A stretch of 64,000 bases of DNA, taken from assembly GCA_009869945.1 (NCBI GenBank), contig WIXG01000082.1, positions 124,001-188,000 on the forward strand, given 5' to 3'. The notes beneath the pieces are model-generated. The model saw nothing but the letters and a program-made list of their open reading frames with translations. It did not search any database and was not told the DNA's origin. A program made the translations under genes and the position numbers. Shown piece after piece: positions 37,601-51,900 of the stretch. Every line of letters starts with the position of its first letter. Position 1 is the stretch's first letter. Source of the stretch: Mesaphorura yosii (Eukaryota; Arthropoda; Collembola; Poduromorpha; Tullbergiidae).

Positions 37601-40600
37601 TCTACAGAAATCTAATTACGCTCAGGCTAATGCATAAAACCGCGTGAATGGCTTTGACTGTAAATGAATTAGTCCACATCCATGCATACATTACACATAG
37701 AAAACCTTGCTCATTCATACATTGTTGAATAATGTCGCCAACCCGAGTTAGTCGGAGTAAAAGTTTCTCCTTCACAATTTGAAAAGCAAAATAGACAATC
37801 CTGGTCTTCGGCCCTGATCCGTGCAAAAGGGGAACGTTGCTATAAAAGTTTCTAAAAATAGGTCAACTGAAGTGAAACTCATACATTATTGTGAAACTGT
37901 TGGCTCTGACTAAAGTAATTTGCATTCCGTATTCATTTATTAATTGTATGAAAAAAGCAGACGCTATTTTGGTGCTCTTTGATATCAACCCACTTTCTGA
38001 AATGTTGACTGCTAAAAATTTAATGAAGTTGCACAATACTTTGTTACTCTTGCATGTCCTCACTCTTCCAAAGCGGAAGTTGCAAGAGAGCAGTAGTAAA
38101 AGCCAAAACTGCATGCACTCGGTCTGCAGTACTTCCGCCTGGCATGCTCAAGAGAAAGTAACTTGCAGGACTAGATGAGCCTTCCGCCCAAAGGTTGCAA
38201 TTACAGTACGTAAGTACGATTCTCGTGGGCTCCCGGCTTCTAACAGCATACTTCTGTGCAAATATTTAATTCCATTCCACGAGGAAGATGTAAACCAAGC
38301 AATTATGTTTATGCCTGCTCGTGAAAACCCATGAGCACTGAGTATTATTACGGTTTCCACTGAGAGCCGAGTACAACACTTGAGGTACGAAGAAAAATCA
38401 TTACAACGTTGGCCTGTCGAAACTCGATTAGGCTTCCAGAAAACTGGAAGCACTTTCTCCGGTCTTTCTCTGTGTGCCACTCCTTAGAAGAACTTCCTTA
38501 TCGCACGTGTTTCTTCCCATTCCATTCGCAATTTTTGAAAAATTTTAACAAATTTCGGCAAAATGGTAATGAAAACAAAAGAAGTTCACACTAAAACAAT
38601 TTGGAAACTTATTTCGCGTTAAGTCTTCCCTCAACGACTCTTCTCTCGAATTTCATCGCCTCTCGTTAATAGGAATGTCAAATTATCGTTTATTCACTCC
38701 GCACTACATGAACATGCAAAACTGAAACAAAACTACGACGAGCTTTGTCCGTGCGTGCCTACCATTTTCTTGAGCCGAGACGTTTTGTTTTAGGGATTAG
38801 AAAAAGAGAGAAGTGCAAATAGCAAAAAAAAGGAAAGACACTTGAGAGAAGGCAGGAAAAACTCTGCAAAATAACTTAATAAAATAAAACTGAATGGTTA
38901 TTGTAAAACACAATACAATTCAACGTCTTTAGCATTTTGCGTTTTCAAGCTTCATAGTTTTCTCATCTGGACTTCATCTGTTCTGCTAAAATTATCTTCA
39001 GATTCGGGTTTGTTGCAGCTCTCGCCCTAATGCAGAATAAGGTGCTTGAGTGTATTAAAACCGAATCCCTAAGTAGATTTCCTTGTGGAGCAGACTGGCG
39101 GTGTGGACCCAGCTAGCTTGTGATAGTGTACAAGGCAAGAATGGATTTTCTTTCTTGTCGTGCCTGACTTGCTCTTGAATCAAAAGCCGCACTCTTGAAC
39201 CTTCACACGCAAAGGTTCGGCCCGGGAAAAGAACACGCAAACGCTGATGCATAATTAATTAAATTAAAATGGCTAAAATCGAGAGTTCTTTCTTTCCGTT
39301 GCTTGCATAATGTAAACTGCCCACAGTAAGGCCTTTCGAGGTTTAATTTCAGAGCGAGCCCGAAAAAGTTGGAACTTGTGGCAAGCACTAACGCGTAAAG
39401 ACGTAGTAGTACTAATGGTGAACAGAAAGGTGACCGTGTAACGAAACCCGCAAGCAAGGTTTCACCAGATTAAAGTTCTTAAATACTCAACGACCCACTC
39501 GTTGCTAACTCGGTGCTCGGAATATGTGGACATGAGCATGTACCAAGCGCATTACCAGCGCCAACAGCATCGGACCAGCACCCTGAATGAAATGAATACT
39601 TCATTTACTGAGTGGTGCTCGCTCACTCTTGCAGCGAAAAAGTTCTTGCTGGTTCAGTAAACGAGCACTACCTGAACGGAAAAAGCGGCCAACTTTTCTC
39701 TTTTTCCGGCGTAGTTGCTAAACTTGTACATTGAAAAATCCATTTAAACACTCCTTAAGTCCGTAGTTACATGATTATAAAGTAATATTAAAGAAAAACT
39801 AAAAACTCCAAGTCACATTCTCAACTGCGCTCCGCCGTCGTTACACCCAGACGCGGAAAAGCGCAGCGCAGAGCAGTCAGCAGCGTGCCTCCAAGAAACC
39901 AGAGACCATGCCCTACATTTTGCATTGTGGAGAAAGTTTTCAAACTTTGGAAACTATACAGACTTGTCCCAAAAGTAAATGTACACACGCAGGCATGCGG
40001 TATGACTCTGAGCTTGAGGACTGGAACGAAAATTTGGCGAAAAGCTCCAAATCTTCAGCCTTAACTTATTACATGTGGTGCGGTCGCCTGGCCGACTTGC
40101 ACTTGCGCATTCGTAATTCTAAATTATGTTCATTAGGAGCTTTTTGTTGGAGTCTCGTAGCTTAAGTCGTTTCGTAGTCTGTTTTGTGTTTCAGAATGTC
40201 AAATGACAGGTCAAATTAGTCATGCAGAAGTTTGATTAAAAGAGAGACAGGAAGAACTTGGTCAGGACATCCTGTCTAGGAAGTGAAGTCAAGAAAAACT
40301 TGAGAAATATGCGGTGAGCAAGAAATATAAAAGAATAGAAAGGCTCGCTTTGCCTAATTAAGGTGAATTCATATCATTTTAATTTTACTAATGGTGGTGG
40401 AAGTTGAAGACTCAGAAGCGTCTGGTCTGGAGTTAAGTGAAATGCTTCGAGGTTGATCTCCACAAAAAGATGAAGTGCAAAAAGATTTGATAGACAAGCG
40501 CAAATTGACAAGAGTATAGCTAACTTGTACGTACTACTTGAAGACCGCCTTCTCCTTTGACCTTATCGGGCACCAATTTCAATTGGTTGATATGTTTTCG

Positions 40601-43600
40601 CTTTCTTCTACTGCCAAACCTAAGTTCAAGATGAGCTCATCCAATTTAGCTTGTATTGTCTCATGCACTAGTGTACTTCATTAATAATGTAACGCTTCTT
40701 GTGCTTTCATCATTGCGGTCCTCTGCGCTCTTATCCGTGGTTCTCTTTGATACTTGAGACCCTATGAAAACACGCATCGCATTTTAATAACCTAAGCAAT
40801 GTAGTACTGTGTGTACAACTGCTACGCGCAGTGAGGATAATTCTAAATGCATTACGCCAACTTTTTGATTAAATGTGATGTCATCTTGTCTCTTTTTGTA
40901 CTTTCACCGTACAAGCATGTACTCCTCGCACATAATCATAGAAAATGGCGCTGCGAACAAAATTACACACCCTACGTACGTGCGAGTGCAGCGCGAGCCG
41001 CGAATGTGCGTGGAGACAGAGCGAGTAACGTAATATTCCTTTATGTCTTCGTTTTTCACAAAATTTGTATTCTGCGACACGATGTGGTGAAGATGAGAGG
41101 ACTGTGATGAAAATGCGATAGTCACCCAGCATCAACAACAAAAACGCGATATGAGTATGAAATAATAAAAATTTTTAACAAAATATTACAGCCGCTTTCA
41201 GCAACGAGCGAAAATACTGACAACAGTCGTTCTCATTCTCCGTGTTCGGGTAAAAATACGACCTCGTCGCCGCACCGCATCCACTCGCCAGCGCTGCTGG
41301 CGCTTTGTACGTATTTTGTATGGCACTCATAACATGACACAATTTCTTGAGTTTCGTATCTCGGCTCGTCGTCTCAAATTGTGCCATTTTCTTGTGCCAA
41401 ATTGTGAGTGTTAGCTTTGGCGTACGTGTGCTTGAAAAACGGGGAAATGTATGAGCTCGCGAGCATCGAGGAGAAAGACGTGAAAAATGAGATCAGAGAC
41501 TTGGTCTCCTCCTCGCGTCTTTTGTTTTTCGTATTCCACACTTGAAAACTGTCTATTCTTATTTTCCAGCGTCGATGGTTGAATCCAAAGGAAATTGAAG
41601 TCTGCGGAAGACGAGAAGGAGGAGAGTTCAACTTTCTCTGAGTAAGCGCGAGGATTTACTGCTAATCTCCCTTCGAATGGCTATTGCAGTGGCAATATAT
41701 GTGGAGAGGAGAGCATCCTCCGAAGACTGCTGCTGTATCAATATGTAAGGTCTTTCATACGGGTTGATGAAAATGATTAATTTGATGTCAACACTTGTTT
41801 ATTATCAACGCAGTGCGGAGCTGACGTTGAGCCCAGCCCATCTCGTTTGCATTTCCTGCCTTCTACCTACATTACATAAGCACTAAGCAAAACTCAACGT
41901 TACCAATAATTAAACTCTCTTGAATTGTTGGAGTAGTACTAAATGTGCAATTACATCGTGAAATGCTCAATATAATTGAAGTTATGCTATATACTATGCA
42001 TTACTGCCACGCAAGTGAGTAAATAATTACAAGAGAGCAAAGGGAAAATGTAAATTTCGTCACTAACATTATAATTCTCTCAGCCGGCGTGTTGATGATA
42101 GAGAAAAATGCAATCTCGCTTTTAAACGAACTTTGTACTGTGCATGCTACAGAAGAGAAGCAAGAAGACGAGATTTAATGACACTTGAAACTCCCAAACC
42201 TTTCAACTCCCTGATTAAATATTTATAGTAATACGCGTACATGAGCAAGTCGTCGGAAGGAGTGAAGAAACTCAAGAAGAAGAAAGAAAATTGAGCTGAG
42301 TGTAAGTTCCCTTGCAATCTTGCCGTAGAGGCTTACGACTCAGAATGTGTACAAGAACGCATTTCTCTGAATACACAGAACACAACCAACACGAGCTCCT
42401 TTAATATTTTCTCGAGTCAAGTCAAGAAAGACGAATAGGGAAAGTTGTCAGTTCTTGCCTCTTGCGTGAAGAAAGCCAAAACGACCAACAATAACTGCTG
42501 CTGCAAGGACAAGCGTGGCGTACAGTGAGTATGTTGTGCAAGAGGAAAATCTTTAAAAAGTAAATCTGCCAGTCTTGAGTTGGTGTTAGTTGGATTGTGC
42601 ACGAGCCTCCAAAAGATGATGCAATGCAATGGCATGTGGGATGCAGCGCCTCGACAGACGCCCATTATTTTGCACATCTTGTATCCACTTTCTACTATCT
42701 ACCCACGTAATGTGGAGAAAATTATCAGGAAAAGGAGAACACACACTTAAAAAGATTTATTGCAACAGACAGAAAGGCAGGCAGGCATTCGACTTTCAAG
42801 ACTTAAAAAGTCCGACCGAAACTCACTTACCTGTGTAATGTTATTGCGCTCGTTCCCCACTTGTGCCAGTAATGCTAAATGATAGATTGCGGAGAAACGT
42901 TGCAGCTACGATTCATTGAGTTTCAAATTTTGTGCACAACAGCACAGAAAAAGTCCAAAATCGCAGTCCAGTTCCAAGTCGGAGTGGTCGTAGAGAGAAT
43001 TACGTAATTTATTAGATTTGGCCGTACATTCGCCTCCGACTGAAGTGTACCGCCACTGCACTGGCCGCTGAGAAAGCCGAACACACTTTCAGGTGAGGTG
43101 AGTCGGTGCCGTCCAAACAAACACAGAATTGGAGATCACTTGCTTTGATTTCTTCACTTTCCCGGTCCCTCGAGAAATCGGTTCATATTCATTTTCAATT
43201 ATTATTTATGAGACAACAACAACAACCCTCGTGATTTGTGATTATAATGTTTAGTGGTTCTACTATCGTTCTGTACAGGGATCTTCTTGTGCCGGTTCCA
43301 AGTAGCCCCAGGCTCAGATTTCAACGTTCCAGACTTCTTTCACTTTATGCGATTGGATTGGAGGTGGTATTGTTTAAATTATTCATAAACCGAGTTCGTG
43401 CTTGCTTGCAGCGGCAATTCTTTTTGGTTGTTCTCTGGTCTCGCGTGTGAATAATTCAGTGACCGAAGGAATTCAACACAGATACTTACCCTCCTTTGGG
43501 AATTAGTCAAGCTGACGCACAGTCGGGATTTTATTGATACCTGAATGAAGTGCTAATGATGAACACACGTGTTCACTTACAAACTTTGGACTGGTTGTAC

Positions 43601-45290
43601 GTGACAAGTTCTCGATATTTCTTAGATTGTCAAAATCAGACCGTACCGCATCAAAATGACGTTTTGGAGGAAGAATAAACTTTCATCACTGCCCAGTCAA
43701 CGTGAGAGTACACGAGAAAAGTTTTAGCACTCAACTAGAATACGACGAGAACTTTGGAGATGACGGCGACAGAAAGAAGTTCTTTCACAGTCTGCTGATG
43801 GATGCGTGCCCGGTTCAGGAGGAGCACCGAGTACGCGTGGTTCTAGCCCGTGCTCTAGAAAAAGACTGGTTGTTCGTCGTTGGTCGCGTACGCTGAAACG
43901 GAAAACGTGCACTCGATGTGTAAATCTTGTTGGTTGGCCGTGGTTGCAAAAATTGGAGAATGAGAGAGAGATTCGTCGATGTGGGAGTTGGAACTGACAA
44001 TTCTACTTTTTCCTACAACCGTGCACATGATTCACAGTTACTCGCAAAGTCTTGGAGCCAAATCCGGAGCCAGCTGTAGATGCACTGAAGTTCACTTGCT
44101 CGGCGACCCCAGATCCAAGTCGTAGTCGGCCTAGACTGAGCAAAACAAAGTCTTTATAAATTGATGCAGCGGTTCGTGAACGATGAACGGGTTGGTGTGG
44201 AATATGGTGCATTTTCTCTGGTGAAAGTTGGATACGCCAGCGCTACTTTTAATTTTCGAATAAGTTGTTCACTCCTTCCTGAATGCGAATGATCTTTTTG
44301 CACTTCACAGCAAAGACATGGCTACACTCAGGCCTGCTGTGATATAACGTGGAAATTAAAATTACAACTAGTAGTTTTAATATATTAACCTATTGCTGGA
44401 GTCTGAGGAGAAGCGAAAATTTATTTAAAGTTCATCGGGAATCGTGAACTCAAAGTAAACGTTCCAATGCCGCCGGCTGAATTCTTGCAAGAGCTCTGAT
44501 GAGGAAGAAAACATCGGAAATTGTAGGCATAAACCGGTGAAGCTGGAAGCAGTCGCAGCACACGAAATGATCAAATGGTGCGTCCTATTTCTCGAGACGC
44601 AGACATCTCTTCTGAGAGATCAAGTGTGAAAGAAAAGGAACCTCTTTTGATTATAGAGACCTTGCGCCTTCCCACTCATCACCGCCACCTTTTCAAGAGC
44701 ATGAGTTATATCGCAACATTCACTCTCTAATCCAAATTCGCATTTTCCTTTGAAATAACTTTTCACGTATGTGTGTGGCTGGAGCCACTTCAGAGGCTCC
44801 TATTCATTTGCAGTTCTTTACTGCATCACTTCATCCGAGTTGATTACTCATTTCTTTGCACATTTTCTGCCGTAGCACCAAAATTGCACTGTATTGCCCC
44901 AAAACGCACAGGCAACTAGTTTGTTATGAGAGCCTGCTTCCAAATAAGCTCACGTAAGAAGGAGAAATGGGAAAGTTTAGATCATTAAATCAGCGCATTT
45001 TCAATTTCAACAAATCGCATCTGTAAATCTAAACGATATCCTCTCAACTTTAGTACTGCTGCTATCCATGAACCTAGGCGTACTAATTTCGGTTGCGGTA
45101 ATGAGTAGTCCTAATGACATAAAAGTTATGGCTGTAGTTAATGTGCTTAACTTGCTCCCATTGATTGGAGTGCACAGCTCCGCGAACATGCGAAAGGATC
45201 CTATCGTGATGGCTACCGTTCTAGCTATGTGGTGGCTTTGCAAAATAAAATATTTAATGACTATAAAACCCAACGATGACAAAATCACCT

Positions 45291-45303
45291 CATCATCATC
45301 ATT
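45291..45303. repeat. (CAT)4 triplet run
   Basis: Short CATCATCATCAT microsatellite in gene-poor DNA. Confidence 0.7.
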
Positions 45304-46942
45304 AAGTTGAAGTTACTACTGCAGAAAACCGTAAAGAGCAAAATGAGGCCGGGCTGAAGATAGAGAAAATCGGGAGCTGATGTTGTTGTTGGAAGTGCTG
45401 CTAATAATAATTTCGTTGGTTGTACAATGACACTGAAGCTTCGCTTAGAATGGCCGAAGCAAAGCAAGTCTGCTAGCTACAGAAAGCGTATTCCAGGTTC
45501 GCTTTGGTGGCGACCGTATTTTGTCGTCCCGTGAGAAGGCATTTATAGCTTTGCCTTCATCTGTGGCGCTGCTCTACCTTTTCTTGCTTATGCCCCATTC
45601 ATTCGCATTCTTATAACCATGTAAAGGGATCGCAACAGCAAAATCACGACTTTAACTGGCCGTTTCCTTCCAATACGTCATTATAAATTGACAACGACGG
45701 TTCAGAGCGAGGAAGACCGCGTGATTGTTGAGTTGCATTTAATGACCACTTCTATCGTTGGTGAAAAGGGAAACCGCTTATTGTTATGTTTCGGTACAAT
45801 GCATTTTTAAACTAGCCCTCGAATCATAAAGTTAAATAGACTCAAATCTCCAATGCAAACACATGTCATAGACATCCTTCGGTCTAAGACTACAAAAAGA
45901 AACAAAGAACAATTTTCATATCTGAGCGAATATCGAGTCAAAAGTCGAGCAATAAGTGCTGGAATGTGAACAATTTCATGGTTCACACTAGACGCGTTAA
46001 AGACAGATTAGCAGGTAACAGGAACTTCTATTTAAGAGTATATAGACTGTAACAGTATAAGTTTAATCATGCGTGTACTTTGTTCAGATTAAATTTCCAT
46101 TATTGCAGTACTTTCCGCTGTGTCGTGATGAAACTTTTCGCATAATTTCGGAAGAAGTTCGAGATTGTTCAGAAATTGGCCAGTCGATTTATGGCGGAGA
46201 GTAGAGAGTATAATTCAAGTTTTACTAATATGTCATGCGACAATTTATTCATTTATTCGATAGTAATGACAGCAGCGGAGTTTTGTTTCACGATTTTCTG
46301 CGTCTTGGTTCGTGTACACCCTGAAATTTCAAATTTTAATAAAGAAATAGTTCCAACTTTCCAGCCATTCGAAGTTTGGAACTGCGGAAAAATTATTTAC
46401 TTGAACTTAAGCTTGAAATTTAATTACGACCAACTCTACGTTTTTAGCAGTGTGTCAGGTTTCTATTTTTGAGTTACGACATAGTTATCAGCAAGGCAGA
46501 GGTTGTGACTCTCACGGCAGCACGCATTGTCGCCATGAATAATCTTTTCGCGGTTAAATGTGGTTTGAATGAAAACTCAAATGTTGACTCTGTACTCAAA
46601 CTTTCCATCGATGTAATTGATTAAGTGGTGAAATGCTTTCATCTTATTCATGAACGCCAGTAGTCGCACTACTTCTTCGCAGAAAACATCCATTCGATTA
46701 TCTTACATGCACATATTTGATTGTTGGCAACGGCACGAGTGATTTCATGATTCCAAATTATGGTCAAACACAAGCCCAACCTACGCTATGAGAAGACGCA
46801 GCCAGTGATTTAAAATTCACCCTAAGTTTGGACATTTTGGTCCCATTTTGCCGTCAGTAATTGAAATACTAGTGAATTTTAGATTGTGCTCTGGACTTGA
46901 CATCGTCATTTAGTAGAAATCATTTTCGGACAGAATCTCACA

Positions 46943-47577
46943 ATGGTATTAAATATTTATATGCTAATTACACGCGGGCTCACATTAAAACACAAATGCC
47001 GCTACACTTTACAGGCAGCCGAGACACTTGAAGAGTATTACAATCGCGTCATTGTGCTTCCTCGCGTTGTTGGCTTTATGGTCATCTCGCTGGAGGGTAA
47101 AACTTGCTTTTGATTTCTCTAAACTCTGATCTACCACAAGTCACAGGCTATCATCGTTGTTTAGGTGTTGCGATCAAATCTACACTCGGCCCTGGTCAGA
47201 CGCTGAAGTACGCTGGGCAAGTCGGTCCGCTGATTGATAAAGCCCGCAAAATGATTCGTGAATTGGTTGTGGAGGAAGAGGAGAATATGACCGATGATGT
47301 CTGCTTTATGCGTTTGCGCACCGAATTTCATGAAGTTTTAATTGCTCCAGGTAGACCACGAACACGGATTAGTCCATATGTTGGCGTATCTCTGGCTTGA
47401 TACAGAATTTTTGTGTCTTGCTTGACAGAACGTGATTACGCAATGATCGTGATACAGAAAGCACATGAAGAGCTGAAAGATGAAGATGCAGAAGCCGGAG
47501 AAGGCGAGGGAGGTGACAAGCCAAAACGTGCCACACCTGCAGAAAGGGAAGAATTGGAGGACGACTTTAACTACTGA
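46943..47577 (+). CDS. robl: roadblock/LC7-type dynein light chain, 145 aa, 4 exons
   Basis: Accessory light chain of cytoplasmic dynein, a homodimer that helps attach cargo to the intermediate chain. Coding exons are 47015-47096, 47147-47350 and 47429-47577, joined in phase 1 at GTAAAA/CACAG and GTAGAC/GACAG. The start is best explained by an ATG at 46943-46945 directly followed by GTATTA and spliced to ACAG at 47015, which makes 438 nt in frame. The protein begins AAETLEEYYNRV and continues VVGFMVISLEGYHRCLGVAIKST, a long helix, then FMRLRTEFHEVLIAPERDY and AMIVIQKAHEEL; this is the roadblock fold order. It differs from the usual ~96-aa form by a 45-residue acidic, Lys/Glu/Gly-rich C-terminal tail ending LEDDFNY. 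The ATG-only first exon is the least certain part. Confidence 0.8.
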
Positions 47578-48977
47578 GTAAATACAATTAGCATTCTATG
47601 ACGAGTACAGCCTCGGAATTGAAATCGACATGTTTTGATCTGCGTAGTCAGCGCTCTACTTTGAGATTAAATCTGGATGTGATTTGTATCTGATTTTTTT
47701 TCTCGCTATTCCTCGTTAAAGTACAGAATTAAGCATCACATTTATGCGTGCGAATTTTCAAGTAAAAGTGATGACGACAATGTGATTGGAGTACGCTCGT
47801 TCTTGCAATTCTAGCTTTCTCGAGATAGATCGCACCCAAACGTATCCTCCGGTGTCACATCGGTCATGAAGCATTTGGTAGTTCGACTTGGAGCTAGTGA
47901 TCGGAATCCGTTTCAGCGATGAAGTACATATTTCAGGAAATCAGGAGCACGAAGTCGGAAGTCCTTTCAGTTTATTATCACCTTGGTGTCAGTACGATTC
48001 TCATGAAAAACTTGGTTCCGACCACCGGCACATGCTGAATCTCAAAAATGCTCGTATCGTATTGCGTATTTCATTTCATTGGTCTGAGCCGATATGCAAG
48101 GTCTCACAAGTAAAGTAATAGGCTTTTATTCCTCCGAAAGGTGAGTTCATATCTCGCTTTTGCTGCCAAACTACAATGACTACCATATTAGCATTACACT
48201 TACACTGGATAAGCCGTACGTAATGGCAATGGCAGCAGAGGTAGAAATGCGAGAATGAAATAAGATCCTTCTGGAGGAAGGCCTGCACGCAGAGTGAGGA
48301 GACCAGCGCGGCGTTGAACAGACATCATAACACTGAGAGAACCCAGCAAACATAATGTTGAACACAACAATGGACAACAATACAGAATAAAGATATATTA
48401 GCATTGGATATTATTTTACTTTCATCTTCCGCTCAATTCTCCTCATCATCTCGGCGCGGCGGCGTGTCGGCACTCTCTGTCTGACTCATTCCTCTCCCAG
48501 CGGCTCCTCTCTAAATTGCGTACCTCATGTGGTCAACGCACACCGGTGCATCCGCCGAATCTCAATTAATAATACCAGAACGCTGTGAGTCGTGAAGCCC
48601 CTACGTTTCTGAACGAGTGAAAACGCGATCACAATAATTTAATTATCAGACAGTCGTATTATACGTGACTTCATCCAGAACGCATTTTTAGTTGTTTCTT
48701 GTCACATTCGTGAGTTTTAATGTGGTATTGAATTGTTGCAAAAGTGTAGTGCTGATTTCTGATATTCGGAAAGTTCGTCACATCTTCCGAATCAGATGGT
48801 AGCGTAGTGAAAATAGTGCATTGCTGAAGTCCACCGTGAGTTTGTAACGTTGTAAAAGCTCGATGGTTGATTAAAGACTTTAAGTGGGAATATGAGTTGA
48901 GGTTTGACATTGTACATTTGTAAGCATACAACTTCTATCTGAAGAATTCACAATATGCCACCGGAAAATGTCTCTCC
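47578..48977. other. interval between roadblock and Wnt
   Basis: Roadblock 3' UTR and upstream Wnt sequence. It contains a ~220-bp segment bounded by an 11-bp direct repeat (about 48184-48405) described in the findings. No further gene was supported. Confidence 0.5.
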
Positions 48978-51900
48978 ATGATGGTTTGGATATCGCTTCT
49001 CAGTTTCATTGCTACTGTGCACTTTCTAAGGTAAGCCCGGTCCATTTCTGCTTTCTGCAACCTATTCTGGGAATTCAAATTATACACGTCCTGGGGAAGC
49101 TGAGACTGAGATTTCTCATGGTCAAGTTCTCGGAAGGTGAATTCCTTATTTAAATGGCCTTAATTTCATTAATTGGCTTGTAAAAACAGGTTTTTGTAAT
49201 TGGTTCATGTAAAATTATACACTCACGTTTCGTTCCCTTAAATTAAGTGCATGCGATAATAATTCTCCACTCGAATTTACAACGAAGAAGCCCAGGGCCG
49301 CTTTTATTGCTTTGTACGTACATGGTCACGGTATCATTCTGGATATAAATTTAGTGCGTGATTGAAGTTCCTTAGTTTGGGTGTGCAGCAGGGAAAGGTG
49401 TTAAGGGCATGTATTCCCAATTCAAGTTAATAGTCCCAGATATATATCTTTATTCGTTATTAAACCACTCACTCTCACTTGACGCGTTTTAAGTGGAGAG
49501 TATCAACTTACCTGGGTACTTGAACACTTTATGGTGTTATTGTAATTTAGACAATGGACACATTCTTTCCAGCATTAGCAGTTTAAAAGCTTGTAATAAA
49601 AGGTGTTAAAAGTTCAAAAGATTCAAGCCACTTGAGTTGGGAGTGGGAACCAGACTTTTTATTGCAGTTCCAAAAACAAAAACAATAAAAAGAGTCTCGG
49701 GGTGTAAGTCGAGTAGTGAGTGAGTCCAAGTCGCCTGTTAAGAAATTCCTTGTTCTGAGCTCATGTAGACTCATCATTTACGCAGACGCACCTGTAAAAT
49801 GTGCTACATGTACTCATCCTATTAGCATGGAACTGCTAAATGGATATCAAATCCAAAATAGAAGGAAATAAATTTTACTTGCCGCATCATTTCTCTTTGC
49901 TGAAGACTGAAGCCATGGGCTCTCGTTTTTCTTTGCAGTCCAGCAATCTTCGTCTCGAGTTTTGGAGCCGAATTTTTGTGTGGACGAATTCCTGGATTGA
50001 CGGCGAAGCAACGTGAGATTTGTGAGGTGAGCCCAATTTGAATGGCTGATATTAATGCGCCGTACCATGCACAATGCGCAACAGAATTGCCGTGTATGGA
50101 GAAATGAAACAAATTACAACCTGAATGAATGTCAACATTGAATGGTAATAACAATGGGCAAGTCGAAATGGATCTGCAAAGCATAAAGCACAAGGCACGC
50201 ATTCCCACACAGTGCACTTGTCTCGTCGTAATTAATTACATTTCTAAACAATACAATAAATGCTTAAAAGTAAATTTATTTAAGCCATTTATTTCTCTTC
50301 TTTATTTGTACATTTTTATTGTGTTGACTTTTGAATCAAGTGCTGTGCGCATAAAACATATTTGTTCTTATGCGTGGTTTATCGTGTGATCAGAGAGACC
50401 CAGATGCAATTGCTGCCATTGGAGAAGGAACCAAACTCGGACTTGGCGAATGTCACCATCAATTTCGCTTCCATCGGTGGAACTGCACGACGCTGGGAAA
50501 CAATTTTGGTCACATCGTCGTAGTTGGTGAGTGCGTGAATAAATTATGCTTACGAACTGGCAGCGTTTTATCCGTATCAAATTATTTACAAACTCCAGCT
50601 CAATTAGTAAATTATCAAAGCGAACAAGTGGTGCTTATCAGTTCTCATTTGTAACAAACAAGAAAAGATTGTAAAAGGAACCACGAAACAAGGACAGACA
50701 ACAGATCGAGATCGTTGTGTCTTTGGTGGAGGCAAAATGAACCGGGCAGGCAGGCACTCAATTATTCACGAACGCCTTTCTTAATTTAAAAATCTATTCA
50801 AAACTAATCTCAAAGGCAAGGTTGAAAAGAGTCGAGTGAAGGTTTAAGCAAGTTGGTCGATGTTCCTTTCATTCTGGTCGATGTTTCATGAAACAATGTC
50901 AATAAGTGATTATTCATGTAGCTTGTGTTTATCCAGAAACAACAAGATACACACTGCAGACACGGAGTAGGTTGTACTCAGAGATGACGAGATGAGATGG
51001 TGATGAGATGATGGAACCAATTTCAAAAGGCTCCAAATTAGGGACAGCGAGAAGGCATACACGTACATACAATTCAGACTCAGACCCGAGCTAAGAAAGA
51101 AACTCAAAGATGTTGTAATAATAGAATTACAAGACGCGGAGAGAAGAACGATGCAATCTTGAGACGATGGACTGAATGAGATGATATATGTCAAATAATT
51201 AATAGAATGAGAGTCTGGAATGCTGATGGCAAACAACTATGCGTTGTATCTGGGCACGCTGCTGCTGCAGTGCAGCGCAGGGTGGATTTTTGGATCCACA
51301 ATTATACGCTGCACCGGCGACCAGCCGCAGTCATGGCATAACGTCTTCCGTCCGTAAAATGAACCGTTGATCAGAAATGCATTTCATTGTTTGTCGTCAC
51401 TCGAAAGTACATTCGACCACGCTACGCCAGCGATGATGCAGCAGCTCCTTTATAATTACGAGAGCTAATGAGAGGTTACAACAGTTTCCATCGACGTAAT
51501 CTGTAGTTCCTGTTGCCCACACTCCTCACTACACCCTGACAGGATCTGCATCGCATCGGTCCAAGATTAGGAATGCCTGTTGCACAATGCACGACCAGAG
51601 AGAAGCGAGTGAGATAGAATGACTGTGGCTGAGCACTACACGAGCTGTGAGACGTGAGGAGACCTGGACTATTCTTCTGAAGCCGCCTTTTAATTTACGA
51701 GTTTTTAAAAATCTTTCTCCTCTATTCTTACGCACTCGCACTCTCTATTCAATTACAACAGGGTCTCGGTTGGTATTTTTCACCCTCAAGGGTTGATAAT
51801 TATTCCTTTTCAAAAAATAAAAGAATAATGGACGAGAAATAGTGTATTAAGAATAAACCCGGAGAAAATCCCAAAGATTCCTCCTCCCTGCACTTTTTTT

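Larger units (their letters stand above)
28765..46942. other. 18-kb gene-poor interval between neuroligin and roadblock
   Basis: No intact gene is supported. It contains a degenerate histone H3 copy (34507-34679), scattered TCGCATT heptamers, a CAT triplet run (45291-45303), and isolated consensus splice donors on the minus strand at 42832 and 43487 that might belong to untranslated first exons of neuroligin. Open frames of up to 176 codons are within chance expectation for this much sequence. Regulatory DNA for neuroligin or the downstream genes may lie here, but no specific element can be named. Confidence 0.45.

Noticed and set aside
45007-45310. Overlapping open frames on both strands with hydrophobic content, resembling a receptor fragment
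   Set aside because: No conserved motif could be named, and neither frame has a credible start or splice site.
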